Shown: positions 26,178 through 34,515 of the stretch, piece after piece
Position numbering within the stretch: position 1 is the first letter of the stretch
Layout of the letters: each line of letters starts with the position of its first letter
Source of the DNA: Neobittarella massiliensis (ex Bilen et al. 2018)
Lineage (GTDB): Bacteria; Bacillota; Clostridia; Oscillospirales; Ruminococcaceae
NCBI RefSeq assembly: GCF_900289145.1
Contig: NZ_OKQO01000001.1
Location: forward strand, 310,001 to 374,000
DNA: 64,000 nucleotides
Reading direction: 5' to 3'
Program-made: the position numbers and the translations under genes
The notes under the pieces: model-generated
The model's database searches: none
What the model saw: only the letters and a program-made list of their open reading frames with translations
Told to the model about the DNA's origin: nothing

Positions 26178-27170
26178 GTGAGATATCCCCCGCTGCTACA
26201 GACTTACTTCGACTGCGGCTATGGCCGCGAGCCGGACCGGGACCTGGTCCGCGACCGCTGGCTACAGAGCAGATTACAGCCCCCGACCGGCACGGTCGAC
26301 GCGGTAGTAGATACCGACGCCTACAACGAGATCGACGATCAGTACGCGCTAGCTTGGCTGTTATGCGCCCCCGACCGGGTACGCATACAGGCTATCACCG
26401 CCGCCCCTTTTCATAATATCAAAGCAGAAAGCCCTGCGCAGGGCATGCAGCGCAGCTACCGCGAGATCCTTCACGTACTGGAACTGCTCGGCTGTCCACA
26501 GCGAAAAAAAGACGTCTACCTGGGCGCCGAAAGCTTTTTGCCCGACGAGAAGACCCCGGTATTATCGCCGGGCGCGCAGAAGATTATCGATCTGGCAGAG
26601 CGCCGCCTACCAGAAGATCCGCTGTACGTGGTGGCGATCGGCGCTATCACCAACGTGGCCTCAGCGCTGCTGTGCCGTCCGGCTATCCGCGACAACATCG
26701 TAGTGCTCTGGCTGGGCGGCCATAGCCGCCACTGGCCCAACACCCGTGAGTTTAACTTGGTGCAGGATATCGCCGCCGCCCGGGCCGTGTTTGCCAGCAA
26801 AGTGCCGCTGGTGCAGTTTCCCTGTGCCGGTGTGTGCGAACAGCTGGCGGTCACCGGCCCCGAGCTGGAGGCGGCGCTGCGGGGACAAAACGCCTTTTGC
26901 AACTACCTGTGCGACCTCACCGCCAAAGAGGCCGCCCTCTACTGCCAGGGGCCCCAGTGGAACCGCATCATCTGGGATATCGCTCCGGTCTCCTGGCTGA
27001 TGGGCAAAGACATGGTAGATACCCAGATACTGCCGGCCTGGCCGCCCAGCTACAGCGGCTACTATGAAGTGCGCCCCGCCGGCCACAGCATGGCCTGTGC
27101 CTATGCGGTGCACCGCGAAAAAATATTCTCCGACCTGTTTGCCCGTCTGTCCGGCAGGCGACTGCCCTAA
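26178..27170 (+). CDS. inosine/uridine-preferring nucleoside hydrolase family protein
   Basis: 330 residues. Calcium-binding cluster DTDAYNEIDDQYALAW (about 46-61) matches the DTDxxxxDD motif of the family, with extra residues, and the C-terminal AP-region (IIWDIAPVSWLM) matches the second Asp ligand. It cleaves nucleosides into ribose and base in the cytosol. GTG start at 26178, 15 bases after the BMP gene with GGGGGAAA upstream, so the two are co-transcribed for nucleoside salvage. Confidence 0.85.
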   Translation: MRYPPLLQTYFDCGYGREPDRDLVRDRWLQSRLQPPTGTVDAVVDTDAYNEIDDQYALAWLLCAPDRVRIQAITAAPFHNIKAESPAQGMQRSYREILHVLELLGCPQRKKDVYLGAESFLPDEKTPVLSPGAQKIIDLAERRLPEDPLYVVAIGAITNVASALLCRPAIRDNIVVLWLGGHSRHWPNTREFNLVQDIAAARAVFASKVPLVQFPCAGVCEQLAVTGPELEAALRGQNAFCNYLCDLTAKEAALYCQGPQWNRIIWDIAPVSWLMGKDMVDTQILPAWPPSYSGYYEVRPAGHSMACAYAVHREKIFSDLFARLSGRRLP

Positions 27171-27229
27171 ATGATCTAAGGGCCAAGGCTTATTTTGGCC
27201 ACAACACTGCAAGTGTTTTTCCTTCTCAC

Positions 27230-27262
27230 AAAAAGGGGACCCCGATCGGGGCCCCCTTTTTC
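27230..27262. terminator. bidirectional terminator
   Basis: AAAAAGGGGACCCC / GGGGCCCCCTTTTT-type stem between converging nucleoside hydrolase and LCP genes. Confidence 0.88.
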
Positions 27263-27275
27263 TTTTAGCCCGTTA

Positions 27276-28547
27276 TCACGCGGGCGCCACATCATTATAG
27301 ATAAAGTCGTGCAGCTTTTGCACAGTGGTCTCCTCGTCAAACATCATGTAGTAGGTACCGGTCGACGTGTCGCCCCAGTAGTCGCCATCGCAGGGGAAAC
27401 GGCTGGTCTCAAAAGTGGGTTTGCCCAGCATCATGGGGCCGTAGGCCATCACCGTGTCAAAACCGATCGAGGTGGTGGTCAGCGAGAGCAGCTGCTTGAC
27501 CATGTCGGGGTACTCCAGCGGAGACATGTTCAGCGCCTTGGAGAAGATGGCCGAGAGCACTTCGCGCTGGCGCTCGGTGCGGCCGAAGTCGCCGTTGCCC
27601 ACATAGCGGATACGGGAGTAGGCAACTGCCTGAATGCCGTTCATCTGGTAGGTGCCCCCGCCCGAGAAATAATAGGCACTGGGGTCTTTGCCGGCGATCT
27701 GGCACTGCTCGGCGATGCTGTTATTGGCGTTTTCCGCCTCTTCGTCAGATATCTCCAGCGTCACGCCGCCCACCGCGTCGACGATCTCGGCCATGTCGTT
27801 AAAGTTGACGGTGGCGTAGTCGGCGATATCCAGCTGAAAGTTTTCGTTGAGGGTGCGAATGGCCAGCTCCGGCCCGCCAAAGGCATAGGCATGAGTGATC
27901 TTGTCGTAACCGCGGTCGGGGATGTTGACATAGGCGTCGCGCATGATGGAGGATACCTTCACCTTGTTGTGCGCCTTGTCCACCGACAAGATCATGATCG
28001 AGTCAGAGCGGGAGTTGGTGCTGCTGTCGCGGGAATCCACACCAAACAGGGCGATATTTTTCACCTTGCTGTCCAGACCGGTGGTGATGCCCAGCTTTCC
28101 CTTATCCAATTTCTGGGAATCCAGTCCTTTGGTCATATCCCAGATCAGGTAGCCGCCGGCAGCGCCGACCAGCAGCACCAACACCAGCAGCGTAATGCCT
28201 ATTTTAAAGAGGATACCGTGTTTTTTCTTTGCCTTTTTCTGTTTGGGCTCGCCGTGTTTCACTCGATCACCTTTTTTCTGTCTTTTTTTGCGGCTGCGAC
28301 CACTCTGGCCGTCGGCCTCCTGTGCGTCTTCACCGCGCTCCTCCCCGCCGGGTATCTCGCGGGTGCGCGCCTCTGTTGGCTGGGCATAGGGGGCGCTGGG
28401 GGCCGGCTGATACGTGCGGGTGTTGTCGGCGCCATCGGCCGGGGTCCGGCGGGGGGCGCCGGAGGTAAAGTCGCCAGTCAGGCCGGTGTCGCCACTGCCT
28501 GTATCCAAAATGTCAAAGGGGTCAGAACCCCTGTCTGGTCTGGACAT
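27276..28547 (-). CDS. LytR-CpsA-Psr (LCP) family protein
   Basis: 423 residues. A long cytoplasmic, Pro/Arg/Lys-rich N-terminus (1-110, with KKRQKKGDR and KQKKAKKKHG) precedes one membrane segment (about 113-135) and an extracellular LCP domain: LFGVDSRD...RSDSIMILSV, SSIMRDAYVNIP, and YSRIRYVGNGDFGRTERQREVL with its conserved arginines. LCP enzymes transfer wall polymers from undecaprenyl pyrophosphate to peptidoglycan. Start ATG 28547, with AGGAG 8 bases upstream, is preferred to 28556. Confidence 0.92.
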   Translation of the reverse strand: MSRPDRGSDPFDILDTGSGDTGLTGDFTSGAPRRTPADGADNTRTYQPAPSAPYAQPTEARTREIPGGEERGEDAQEADGQSGRSRKKRQKKGDRVKHGEPKQKKAKKKHGILFKIGITLLVLVLLVGAAGGYLIWDMTKGLDSQKLDKGKLGITTGLDSKVKNIALFGVDSRDSSTNSRSDSIMILSVDKAHNKVKVSSIMRDAYVNIPDRGYDKITHAYAFGGPELAIRTLNENFQLDIADYATVNFNDMAEIVDAVGGVTLEISDEEAENANNSIAEQCQIAGKDPSAYYFSGGGTYQMNGIQAVAYSRIRYVGNGDFGRTERQREVLSAIFSKALNMSPLEYPDMVKQLLSLTTTSIGFDTVMAYGPMMLGKPTFETSRFPCDGDYWGDTSTGTYYMMFDEETTVQKLHDFIYNDVAPA

Positions 28548-28592
28548 TGCGGTCACTCCTTTCTGTACCGGGCGGTGGTAGCCGCCTTTGCC

Positions 28593-28628
28593 GGGCCCTC
28601 ACGGCGACAGCTGTCACCGTGAGGGCCC
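28593..28628. repeat. 36-base palindrome in the LCP 5' leader
   Basis: GGGCCCTCACGG-GACAG arms with one mismatch and no loop, lying between the LCP promoter and start codon. Could be an operator or an mRNA hairpin. Confidence 0.8.
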
Positions 28629-28648
28629 CAGTGCATAAGAACTGCCTT

Positions 28649-28677
28649 ATTATAGTATAATTCGCGCTAAAATGCAA
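28649..28677 (-). promoter_or_regulatory. sigma-A promoter of the LCP gene
   Basis: TTGCAT (28672-28677), 17-base spacer, TATAAT (28649-28654) on the minus strand; leader about 95 bases long. Confidence 0.7.
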
Positions 28678-28733
28678 CGCAGAGGGGCGATCAGCTGCCA
28701 CGATCTGACACCGATCGACCCCGGCCATAGAGG

Positions 28734-28763
28734 TTTACAGCCGCCGTCCGCCCGTGCTATGAT
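28734..28763 (+). promoter_or_regulatory. promoter of ung
   Basis: TTTACA (28734-28739), 18-base spacer, TATGAT (28758-28763), 41 bases before the ATG. Confidence 0.55.
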
Positions 28764-28804
28764 AGGGGCAGTTTCACTTTTACCGAGGACGGGGAGGAGA
28801 TCCA

Positions 28805-29521
28805 ATGTACGAAAAGTTGGGCGATTGGAGCGAGGTGCTGGCCGATGAACTGGCGGCCCCCTATTTTAAACAGCTGGTGCAGCGGGTGCAGCAGGCCTAC
28901 CGCACCGCTACCGTCTACCCGCCCCGGGGCCAGGTGTTCACCGCTTTTTTAAAGACGCCATATAAACAGGTGCGGGTGGTACTCCTGGGGCAAGACCCCT
29001 ACCACGGCCCCGGCCAGGCGCAGGGGATGAGCTTTTCGGTGGCGCCGGGCATGCCCATTCCCCCCTCGCTGCAAAACATCTACCAGGAGCTGTATGACGA
29101 TCTGGGCATCCCCCCGGCCGATACCGGCTATCTGGGCCCCTGGGCAGAGCAGGGGGTGCTGCTGCTCAACAGCTGCCTCACGGTGCAGCGGGGCCGAGCG
29201 GGCAGCCACCGCGAATTTGGCTGGCAGCGCTTTACCGATGCGGTCATCGCCAAACTCGGTCAGCGGCCCGAGCCGATAGTGTTTCTGCTGTGGGGCAGCG
29301 ATGCCGGCCGCAAAGCGCCGCTGATCAAGGGCCGCCAACACCTGATCCTGCGCGCGCCCCACCCCAGCCCGCTGTCGGCGTTTCGCGGCTTTTTCGGCTG
29401 TCGCCACTTCTCGCAGACAAACGCCTTTTTACTTCAGCACTACGGGCGGGGCATCGAGTGGGACCTGGGCCGCAATAAAACGGCAGCAGAGGGGGATGGC
29501 CCCCGCAATAAAAGCGAGTAA
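28805..29521 (+). CDS. ung: uracil-DNA glycosylase (family 1)
   Basis: 238 residues. Water-activating motif LGQDPYHGPGQAQGMSFSV (about 60-78) contains the catalytic Asp; the DNA-intercalation motif HPSPLSAFRGFFGCRHFSQTN lies near 190-210. It removes uracil from DNA in base excision repair. SD GGGGAGGAG precedes ATG 28805. Monocistronic, with terminator. Confidence 0.97.
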   Translation: MYEKLGDWSEVLADELAAPYFKQLVQRVQQAYRTATVYPPRGQVFTAFLKTPYKQVRVVLLGQDPYHGPGQAQGMSFSVAPGMPIPPSLQNIYQELYDDLGIPPADTGYLGPWAEQGVLLLNSCLTVQRGRAGSHREFGWQRFTDAVIAKLGQRPEPIVFLLWGSDAGRKAPLIKGRQHLILRAPHPSPLSAFRGFFGCRHFSQTNAFLLQHYGRGIEWDLGRNKTAAEGDGPRNKSE

Positions 29522-29530
29522 AATGTGTTC

Positions 29531-29557
29531 CGGCCGCACTGCGGCCGGCTTTTTTTG
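29531..29557 (+). terminator. terminator after ung
   Basis: CCGGCCGCA / TGCGGCCGG stem followed by seven T residues. Confidence 0.92.
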
Positions 29558-29640
29558 TGTATCGGTGTAGTGCCGTTACCGGCTAAAACGCGCTGCTGCC
29601 GCCGCTGGCGACAGCTTTTGATAAAATCTTTGATAAGCGC

Positions 29641-29669
29641 TTGACAACCGATCTGCACAGCTGTATTAT
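29641..29669 (+). promoter_or_regulatory. sigma-A promoter of the GntR-ABC operon
   Basis: Perfect TTGACA (29641-29646), 17-base spacer, TATTAT (29664-29669). Confidence 0.8.
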
Positions 29670-29670
29670 T

Positions 29671-29688
29671 GTATTAACGACTTAGTAC
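29671..29688 (+). promoter_or_regulatory. putative GntR/YtrA operator
   Basis: GTATTAACGACTTAGTAC is a dyad (7 of 9 pairs match) starting one base after the -10. A GTAC-rich dyad follows at once (29685-29696). Such GTA...TAC dyads are typical YtrA-type GntR sites; autorepression is inferred. Confidence 0.55.
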
Positions 29689-29712
29689 AGTGGTACATCG
29701 GGAGGTGGCCAG

Positions 29713-30078
29713 ATGTGGGAGATAAAAAATGACCGGCCTATCTACATCCAGCTGGCGGACAAGATCCGCCAGCGCATCATCACCGGCGTGTACCGCCCGG
29801 GGGACAAATTGCCCTCGGTGCGGGATCTGGCGCAGGAGGCGGGGGTAAACCCCAACACCATGCAAAAGGCGCTGACCGAGCTCGAGCGCAGCGATCTGGT
29901 GTACGCCCAGCGCACCAGCGGCCGCTTCATTACCGAAGACGCGGGGAGGATACAAAAAATGCGGGAAGACATCGCGCTGGAGCAGGCGCAGGCTTTTTTA
30001 AACAAAATGGCCGACCTGGGTTTTTCACGGGTCGAGATCGTGGCGCTGATGGAACGCGCCGTAGCAGAGAGGGGATAG
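29713..30078 (+). CDS. GntR family regulator, YtrA subfamily
   Basis: 121 residues. Winged helix at about 10-75 (IRQRIITGVYRPGDKLPSVRDLAQEAGVNPNTMQKALTELE) and a short C-terminal helical dimerisation tail of about 45 residues, the YtrA architecture. These repress an adjacent ABC transporter operon until a cell-wall antibiotic or other signal appears. SD GGGAGGTG; the ABC ATPase gene follows after 6 bases. Confidence 0.92.
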   Translation: MWEIKNDRPIYIQLADKIRQRIITGVYRPGDKLPSVRDLAQEAGVNPNTMQKALTELERSDLVYAQRTSGRFITEDAGRIQKMREDIALEQAQAFLNKMADLGFSRVEIVALMERAVAERG

Positions 30079-30084
30079 AGGGAT

Positions 30085-30783
30085 ATGGATCTTATCGTGT
30101 CGATCAGCGGCCTCACCAAAAATTACGGTATCAAACAGGCGCTGCGGGGGGTCAATCTGGCGCTGCCCAAGGGCCGTATCATCGGCCTTTTGGGGCCCAA
30201 CGGTTCGGGTAAGAGCACACTGATCAAAATACTCAGTGGGGTGCTCTGCCCCACCGCCGGCCAAATACAGATCGGCGGGTTCGCCCCGGGCATCGAGACC
30301 AAGCGCATCGTCTCCTACCTGCCCGAGCGCACCTATCTCAGCGACTGGATGAAGGTCGACGACGCCATCGACATGTTCGTCGACTTTTACCCCGACTTTA
30401 GCAAAGAGCGGGCCTATGATATGCTCAGCCGCCTGCAGATCGACCCGCGGGCGCGCTTTAAGACCATGTCTAAAGGCACCAAAGAAAAGGTACAGCTCAT
30501 CCTGGTCATGAGCCGCCGCGCCCAGCTCTACCTGCTGGATGAGCCCATCGGCGGCGTAGATCCGGCTGCGCGGGACTACATCCTGCAGACCATTATTTCC
30601 AATTACGACGAAAATGCCACCGTGCTCATCTCCACCCATCTCATCGCCGACGTAGAGCAGATCCTCGACGATGTGGTGTTCATCAAAGACGGTCAGGTCA
30701 TGCTGCAGGCGGCGGTGGAAGACATCCGCGAAAAGCAGGGAAAATCGGTCGACGGCCTGTTCCGGGAGGTATTCAAATGCTAG
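30085..30783 (+). CDS. ABC transporter ATP-binding protein (YtrB type)
   Basis: 232 residues. Walker A GPNGSGKST (about 39-47), degenerate signature MSKGTKEKVQLIL (family LSGGQ), Walker B LYLLDEPIGGVD (about 148-159) and switch His in STHL. The MSKGTKEK signature is that of ABC-2 type exporters linked to GntR regulators. It overlaps the permease gene by 7 bases. Substrate unknown; a cell-envelope stress role is usual for this arrangement. Confidence 0.92.
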   Translation: MDLIVSISGLTKNYGIKQALRGVNLALPKGRIIGLLGPNGSGKSTLIKILSGVLCPTAGQIQIGGFAPGIETKRIVSYLPERTYLSDWMKVDDAIDMFVDFYPDFSKERAYDMLSRLQIDPRARFKTMSKGTKEKVQLILVMSRRAQLYLLDEPIGGVDPAARDYILQTIISNYDENATVLISTHLIADVEQILDDVVFIKDGQVMLQAAVEDIREKQGKSVDGLFREVFKC

Positions 30784-31577
30784 GCAAACTGATAAAACAC
30801 GAGTTTAAAGCCACCAGCCGCATCTACCTGCCCATGTTCGGCGCAGTGCTGCTGCTCACACTGGTCTCTAAGGGGCTATTGGTGCTGCAGAGCCAGATAT
30901 CGTTTATGGATACACTGGCCGGCCTGAGCATCATCCTCTATGTCTGCGTACTCATCGCCGTGTTCGTGGTGGGCTTTGTGGTGATGATACAGCGCTTTTA
31001 CAAAAACCTGCTGGGCGATGAGGGCTACCTCATGAACACGCTGCCGGTCTCGCCGGCCAGCCACATCTGGTCCAAATTCATCACCGCCACCGTCTGGAGC
31101 ATCGCCACCGTAGCCGTCGTGCTGCTGTCTATCCTGATCTTGGTCTGGAACCGCGAGGTGCTCGCCACCATTGGCCACCTCTTGCACCAGCTGGTGTGGA
31201 TGTTCGAGCAGGTGTATCAGGCCAAGCTGCTGCCACTGGTCATCGAGACCATCATCGCCATGTTGGTTGGGCTGGTATCGGGCGGTTTCATGGTCTACTG
31301 CGCCATCGCCATCGGCCACCAGGTGCGCGGTCACCGGCTGCTGGGCGCCATCGGCGCCTACGTGGTGCTGTACATGACCACGCAGATACTCTCCACCGGC
31401 GTCATCATGGTGCTGGGCATCGCCATGGGCGGGCTGGATATGTTAAACGCCGCTATACCGCCCATCAATTTCCTGCATGGGCTCATGCTCTCCACCATAG
31501 GTCTCTCGGCAGTTATTGGGGTGGCCTGTTTCATCGCCACCAACTATCTGCTCAAACACAAACTCAATTTAGAGTAG
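30777..31577 (+). CDS. ABC-2 type permease
   Basis: 266 residues with six hydrophobic segments, the first near 20-40 and the last near 235-258. The start MLGKLIKHEFKATSRIYLPM resembles permeases of YtrC/ABC-2 exporters. Its start overlaps the ATPase stop, indicating translational coupling; forms the membrane half of the exporter. Confidence 0.88.
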   Translation: MLGKLIKHEFKATSRIYLPMFGAVLLLTLVSKGLLVLQSQISFMDTLAGLSIILYVCVLIAVFVVGFVVMIQRFYKNLLGDEGYLMNTLPVSPASHIWSKFITATVWSIATVAVVLLSILILVWNREVLATIGHLLHQLVWMFEQVYQAKLLPLVIETIIAMLVGLVSGGFMVYCAIAIGHQVRGHRLLGAIGAYVVLYMTTQILSTGVIMVLGIAMGGLDMLNAAIPPINFLHGLMLSTIGLSAVIGVACFIATNYLLKHKLNLE

Positions 31578-31591
31578 GGGAATAACCGATC

Positions 31592-31804
31592 ATGTCAAAC
31601 TGCAAATTGCTCCCCCGGCTGTTACTGGGGGCGGTGGCCGGGGCCAACGCGGCGGTGTGCGCCGGGTCTCTGGCTGTCACGCTGGCACTGCGCGCGGTAC
31701 CGCTGTGGCTGTTTTCGCTGCTGGTGCTGTCGGCCGGTTTGGCCGTAAGTACCGCCGTGGTGTATCGCTTTTTAGGGCGGTTGCCCAGCAGCACCATCCG
31801 CTGA
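31592..31804 (+). CDS. small membrane protein (70 residues)
   Basis: Two hydrophobic segments (about 10-32 and 37-60) joined by a short basic turn. It lies 14 bases after the permease gene and 43 before the next, with a modest SD (GGGGAATAA). No family recognised. Probably an accessory protein of the exporter or an assembly factor. Confidence 0.6.
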   Translation: MSNCKLLPRLLLGAVAGANAAVCAGSLAVTLALRAVPLWLFSLLVLSAGLAVSTAVVYRFLGRLPSSTIR

Positions 31805-31847
31805 GTACTACATGCAAACAAATACATGCGAGAGGAGAAATAGATCC

Positions 31848-32498
31848 ATGCAACGGCAAACACAGGTAGGCAAGCTCACACCCGCCAAGCTGTTTTGGCT
31901 ATTTATGGCCGGCAGTCTGGGCGGTGTGGTCGTAGAGACACTGTGGTGTGTACTCACCACCGGCACCGTACAGAGCCGGGCCGGCGTGCTGTATGGTCCC
32001 TTTAATCCGGTATACGGCATTGGGGCCGTGCTGCTCACGGTGCTGCTTACAGCGGTAGAGCACCGGGGCAACTTGTGGCTGTTTGGTTGCGGGGCGCTGT
32101 TGGGCGCCGGGTACGAGTTTGCCTACAGCTATATCGAGGAGCGTCTGCTGGGCACCGTCTCGTGGGAATACAGCCATCTGCCTTTCAGCATCGGCGGCCG
32201 GGTCAATCTGTTTTATGCTCTGGGCTGGGGCGCACTGGGCCTGTTCTGGATCCGGGTGCTCTACCCGCGGTTAGATGCTTTCATCAGCCGTATTCTGCAG
32301 CAGCAGGCCGGCTGGCTCACAGTGGCCGTGGCCATCTTTATGGCCGTCAATATGGGCCTATCCTTTATGGCGGTGGGCCGTCAGGCCCAGCGGCGCGAAG
32401 GTGTTGTCGCCGCCGACCCGCTGGCCGTGTTTTTAGACACCCACTACAGCGATGCCGTGCTGCAGCAGCGCTACCCCAACACCCAGGTGCAAAAGTAG
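31848..32498 (+). CDS. putative ABC-transporter type IV (CmpB/DUF1113) membrane protein
   Basis: 216 residues with about five membrane segments. The family core GVLYGPFNPVYGIGAVLL, then EFAYSYIEERLLGTVSWEYSHLPFSIGGRVNLFYALGWG, matches the ABC_trans_CmpB family. Function unknown. Start ATG 31848 is preceded by AGAGGAG; the frame from 31812 has no site. Last gene of the GntR-ABC operon, followed by a terminator. Confidence 0.85.
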   Translation: MQRQTQVGKLTPAKLFWLFMAGSLGGVVVETLWCVLTTGTVQSRAGVLYGPFNPVYGIGAVLLTVLLTAVEHRGNLWLFGCGALLGAGYEFAYSYIEERLLGTVSWEYSHLPFSIGGRVNLFYALGWGALGLFWIRVLYPRLDAFISRILQQQAGWLTVAVAIFMAVNMGLSFMAVGRQAQRREGVVAADPLAVFLDTHYSDAVLQQRYPNTQVQK

Positions 32499-32525
32499 CG
32501 CCGGCCGACACATTCACTCATACAT

Positions 32526-32570
32526 AAAAAACAGGCGGTGCACCGCTTCGGCACACCGTCTGTTTTTATA
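32526..32570 (+). terminator. terminator of the GntR-ABC operon
   Basis: Imperfect stem AAAAACAGGCGGTGC with GCACACCGTCTGTTTTT, T-run downstream. Confidence 0.78.
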
Positions 32571-32698
32571 CCTGCCAGCATGGGCTGCCCCCGGCAGTCG
32601 ACTTTTTCACACCACACATACCGGCTGAACAAGGTATACACATAAAAAAGGAGTCTTGCGGGTGTCAGTGGCGCCCGAAAAAGAGGGGAGATGATCTC

Positions 32699-33529
32699 GT
32701 GGCAGTAGACGAGCTGTTTGCCGCCGATGTAGAGGCGATACGCGCCCACCGGCACGACCAGGGGAGAGACTATTGGACCACGCCGGATCACCGGCTGCTC
32801 AAGGGCTCGCCCTTTAATATGCTGGAGTGTATGCAGTACCTGCTGGAGCTGGGCGTCGAGCCGCAAGACCCCGACTTGCAGGCCGCCGCCGCGCTGCTGT
32901 GGAACTGTCAGCGCCCTGACGGCCGCTTTCGCCTCTACCCCAAAGGCGCTATCTTTCCCTGCCAAACAGCCCATGCCGCCCAGGTCCTGTGCCAGCTGGG
33001 GCAGAGCTGTCACCCGCGGCTGCAGGTGACGATGCAGCACCTGCTCGATACCCAGCAGCCCGACGGAGGCTGGCGCTGCGAGAAATACTTTTTTGGCCGC
33101 GGGCCCGAGACCGCGTACTCCAACCCCTACCCCACGCTCATAGCGCTGGACGCACTGCGGCGCAGCGGCCGGTGTGACTGTCAGCCGGCGCTGGAGCGGG
33201 CGGCGGAGTTTTTGCTGGCTCACTGGGATATCAAAAAGCCCATCGGCCCCTGCCACTACGGGATCGGCAGCCGGTTCATGCAGGTGGAGTACCCCTTCCG
33301 GGGCTACAATTTGTTTTTATACGTCTACGTGTTGTCCCACTTGCCTGCCGTGCGGGGGGACCGCCGTTTTTTAGAGGCCTTTCACGCCCTGCAAGAAAAA
33401 ACGGTCGACGGCCAGATCGTCGTCGAGCGGGTAGTTCCCAAGTTGGCCGGTCTGTCCTTTTGCAAAAAGGGGCAGCCCAGCTCGCTGGCCACCGTCCGCT
33501 ACCGCGAGATCCTGCAAAATCTCGGATGA
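32699..33529 (+). CDS. terpenoid cyclase/prenyltransferase-fold protein of unknown function
   Basis: 276 residues. Repeated alpha-alpha hairpins with QRPDGRFRLYP and QQPDGGWRCEKYF, resembling QW-type repeats of squalene-hopene cyclases and protein prenyltransferase beta chains. The catalytic DxDD motif of cyclases is not visible, so enzymatic cyclisation is unlikely. No signal peptide. GTG start at 32699 after GAGGGGAG; upstream ATG 32691 is out of frame and stops quickly. Stands alone. Confidence 0.65.
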   Translation: MAVDELFAADVEAIRAHRHDQGRDYWTTPDHRLLKGSPFNMLECMQYLLELGVEPQDPDLQAAAALLWNCQRPDGRFRLYPKGAIFPCQTAHAAQVLCQLGQSCHPRLQVTMQHLLDTQQPDGGWRCEKYFFGRGPETAYSNPYPTLIALDALRRSGRCDCQPALERAAEFLLAHWDIKKPIGPCHYGIGSRFMQVEYPFRGYNLFLYVYVLSHLPAVRGDRRFLEAFHALQEKTVDGQIVVERVVPKLAGLSFCKKGQPSSLATVRYREILQNLG

Positions 33530-33678
33530 CCTGCCACGGCAAAAGCGCCGGGCACATCCGCTGGTGGTGCACCTATCCAGGGCGGCACCGGGGCGGCGCC
33601 GGCCGCATGATCCGAGTGGCGAGAGCCGGTGTTTACAGGTATGGCCTTTGGGGTATGCCAGTGTCGCCGGTACACCGA

Positions 33679-34257
33679 TCAATGAGAAAAAAGGCTCCAT
33701 AGCGCCGCACATAGCAGCAGAGCAGAAACGGCGCTGCCTATGGCTAGCAGGATTTTTTGGTAAGGTCGTTTGCCCAATTCCTGCTGTTTCCGCTCGACGT
33801 CTAACGGCCGATTCTCCATAAAGGCCACGATCTCCCTATAGGTCTGGATATCGTGGCGCCTTTTTAAGCGTTCGAGACGCAGGGCAAAAATCAGGGTAGC
33901 CCCCAGTAACACGGTCCACAGCAGCGCACCACCGAGTCCCCACCATTTGACCAGCGGCACAGCAGCAAGCACAGTAACGGGCAAAAAGACCGCATATACA
34001 GCGCTGTATCGATTGAGTTTATCTATCTCTTTTTGCTCGACCTGCTGTCGCATGCGCTCAATATCTCCCTCGAGCAACTGGTCCAGAGAAACTTGAAACA
34101 GCGCGCCGAGCTGTAGCAAACGGTGGACGTCCGGATAGCTTTTTTGGGTCTCCCAGTTAGATACGGTCTGTCTTGAAACACACATCTTTTCAGCGAGCAT
34201 CTCCTGAGAGAGCTGTAAATTGGTCCGAAACTTTTTTATTTGATTGCCGATATCCAT
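33679..34257 (-). CDS. XRE regulator with C-terminal membrane segments
   Basis: 192 residues. HTH at about 5-60 (LSQEMLAEKMCVSRQTVSNWETQKSYPDV), a charged helix (70-85), two hydrophobic segments (about 86-125), a coiled stretch, then a final membrane segment (about 168-190). This is the common 'HTH plus membrane' regulator type. ATG 34257 is preceded by GAGGAGGG. A set of inverted repeats sits about 90-130 bases upstream. Confidence 0.88.
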   Translation of the reverse strand: MDIGNQIKKFRTNLQLSQEMLAEKMCVSRQTVSNWETQKSYPDVHRLLQLGALFQVSLDQLLEGDIERMRQQVEQKEIDKLNRYSAVYAVFLPVTVLAAVPLVKWWGLGGALLWTVLLGATLIFALRLERLKRRHDIQTYREIVAFMENRPLDVERKQQELGKRPYQKILLAIGSAVSALLLCAALWSLFSH

Positions 34258-34343
34258 GCCGTTACCCTCCTCATATCACCTGCCTGCATGCCAGGCTTTT
34301 GACCAGCTTAACATTCATAACACATCAGGTCCAGCAAGAACTG

Positions 34344-34383
34344 TTGACATGGTCAAAAAACTACTGTCAAAAGAATTTGACAG
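34344..34383. promoter_or_regulatory. paired inverted repeats upstream of the XRE gene
   Basis: TTGAC-ATG-GTCAA (34344-34356) and CTGTCAAA-AGAA-TTTGACAG (34364-34383) are both perfect dyads built from TTGAC/GTCAA half-sites. They look like an operator array; promoter elements were not clear. Confidence 0.6.
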
Positions 34384-34454
34384 CCGCCTTTCTGCGGAAA
34401 AAAGAGGTGACGATCGGCAGTTAGCTAAACCCGTAAATATTTCAGATGTATCTT

Positions 34455-34495
34455 AAAAAGGAGAGATCGCCTCAGCAGGCGATCTCTCCTTTTTA
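34455..34495. terminator. terminator after the radical SAM gene
   Basis: AAAAAGGAGAGATCGCCT with its complement around CAGC; T-runs both ways, 20 bases from the radical SAM stop codon. Confidence 0.92.
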
Positions 34496-34515
34496 AAGAT
34501 GATATATCAGGGACC

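Noticed and set aside
34349-34456. 35-codon plus-strand ORF starting inside the TTGAC dyads
   Set aside because: No ribosome binding site; the sequence is better explained as an operator region and terminator.
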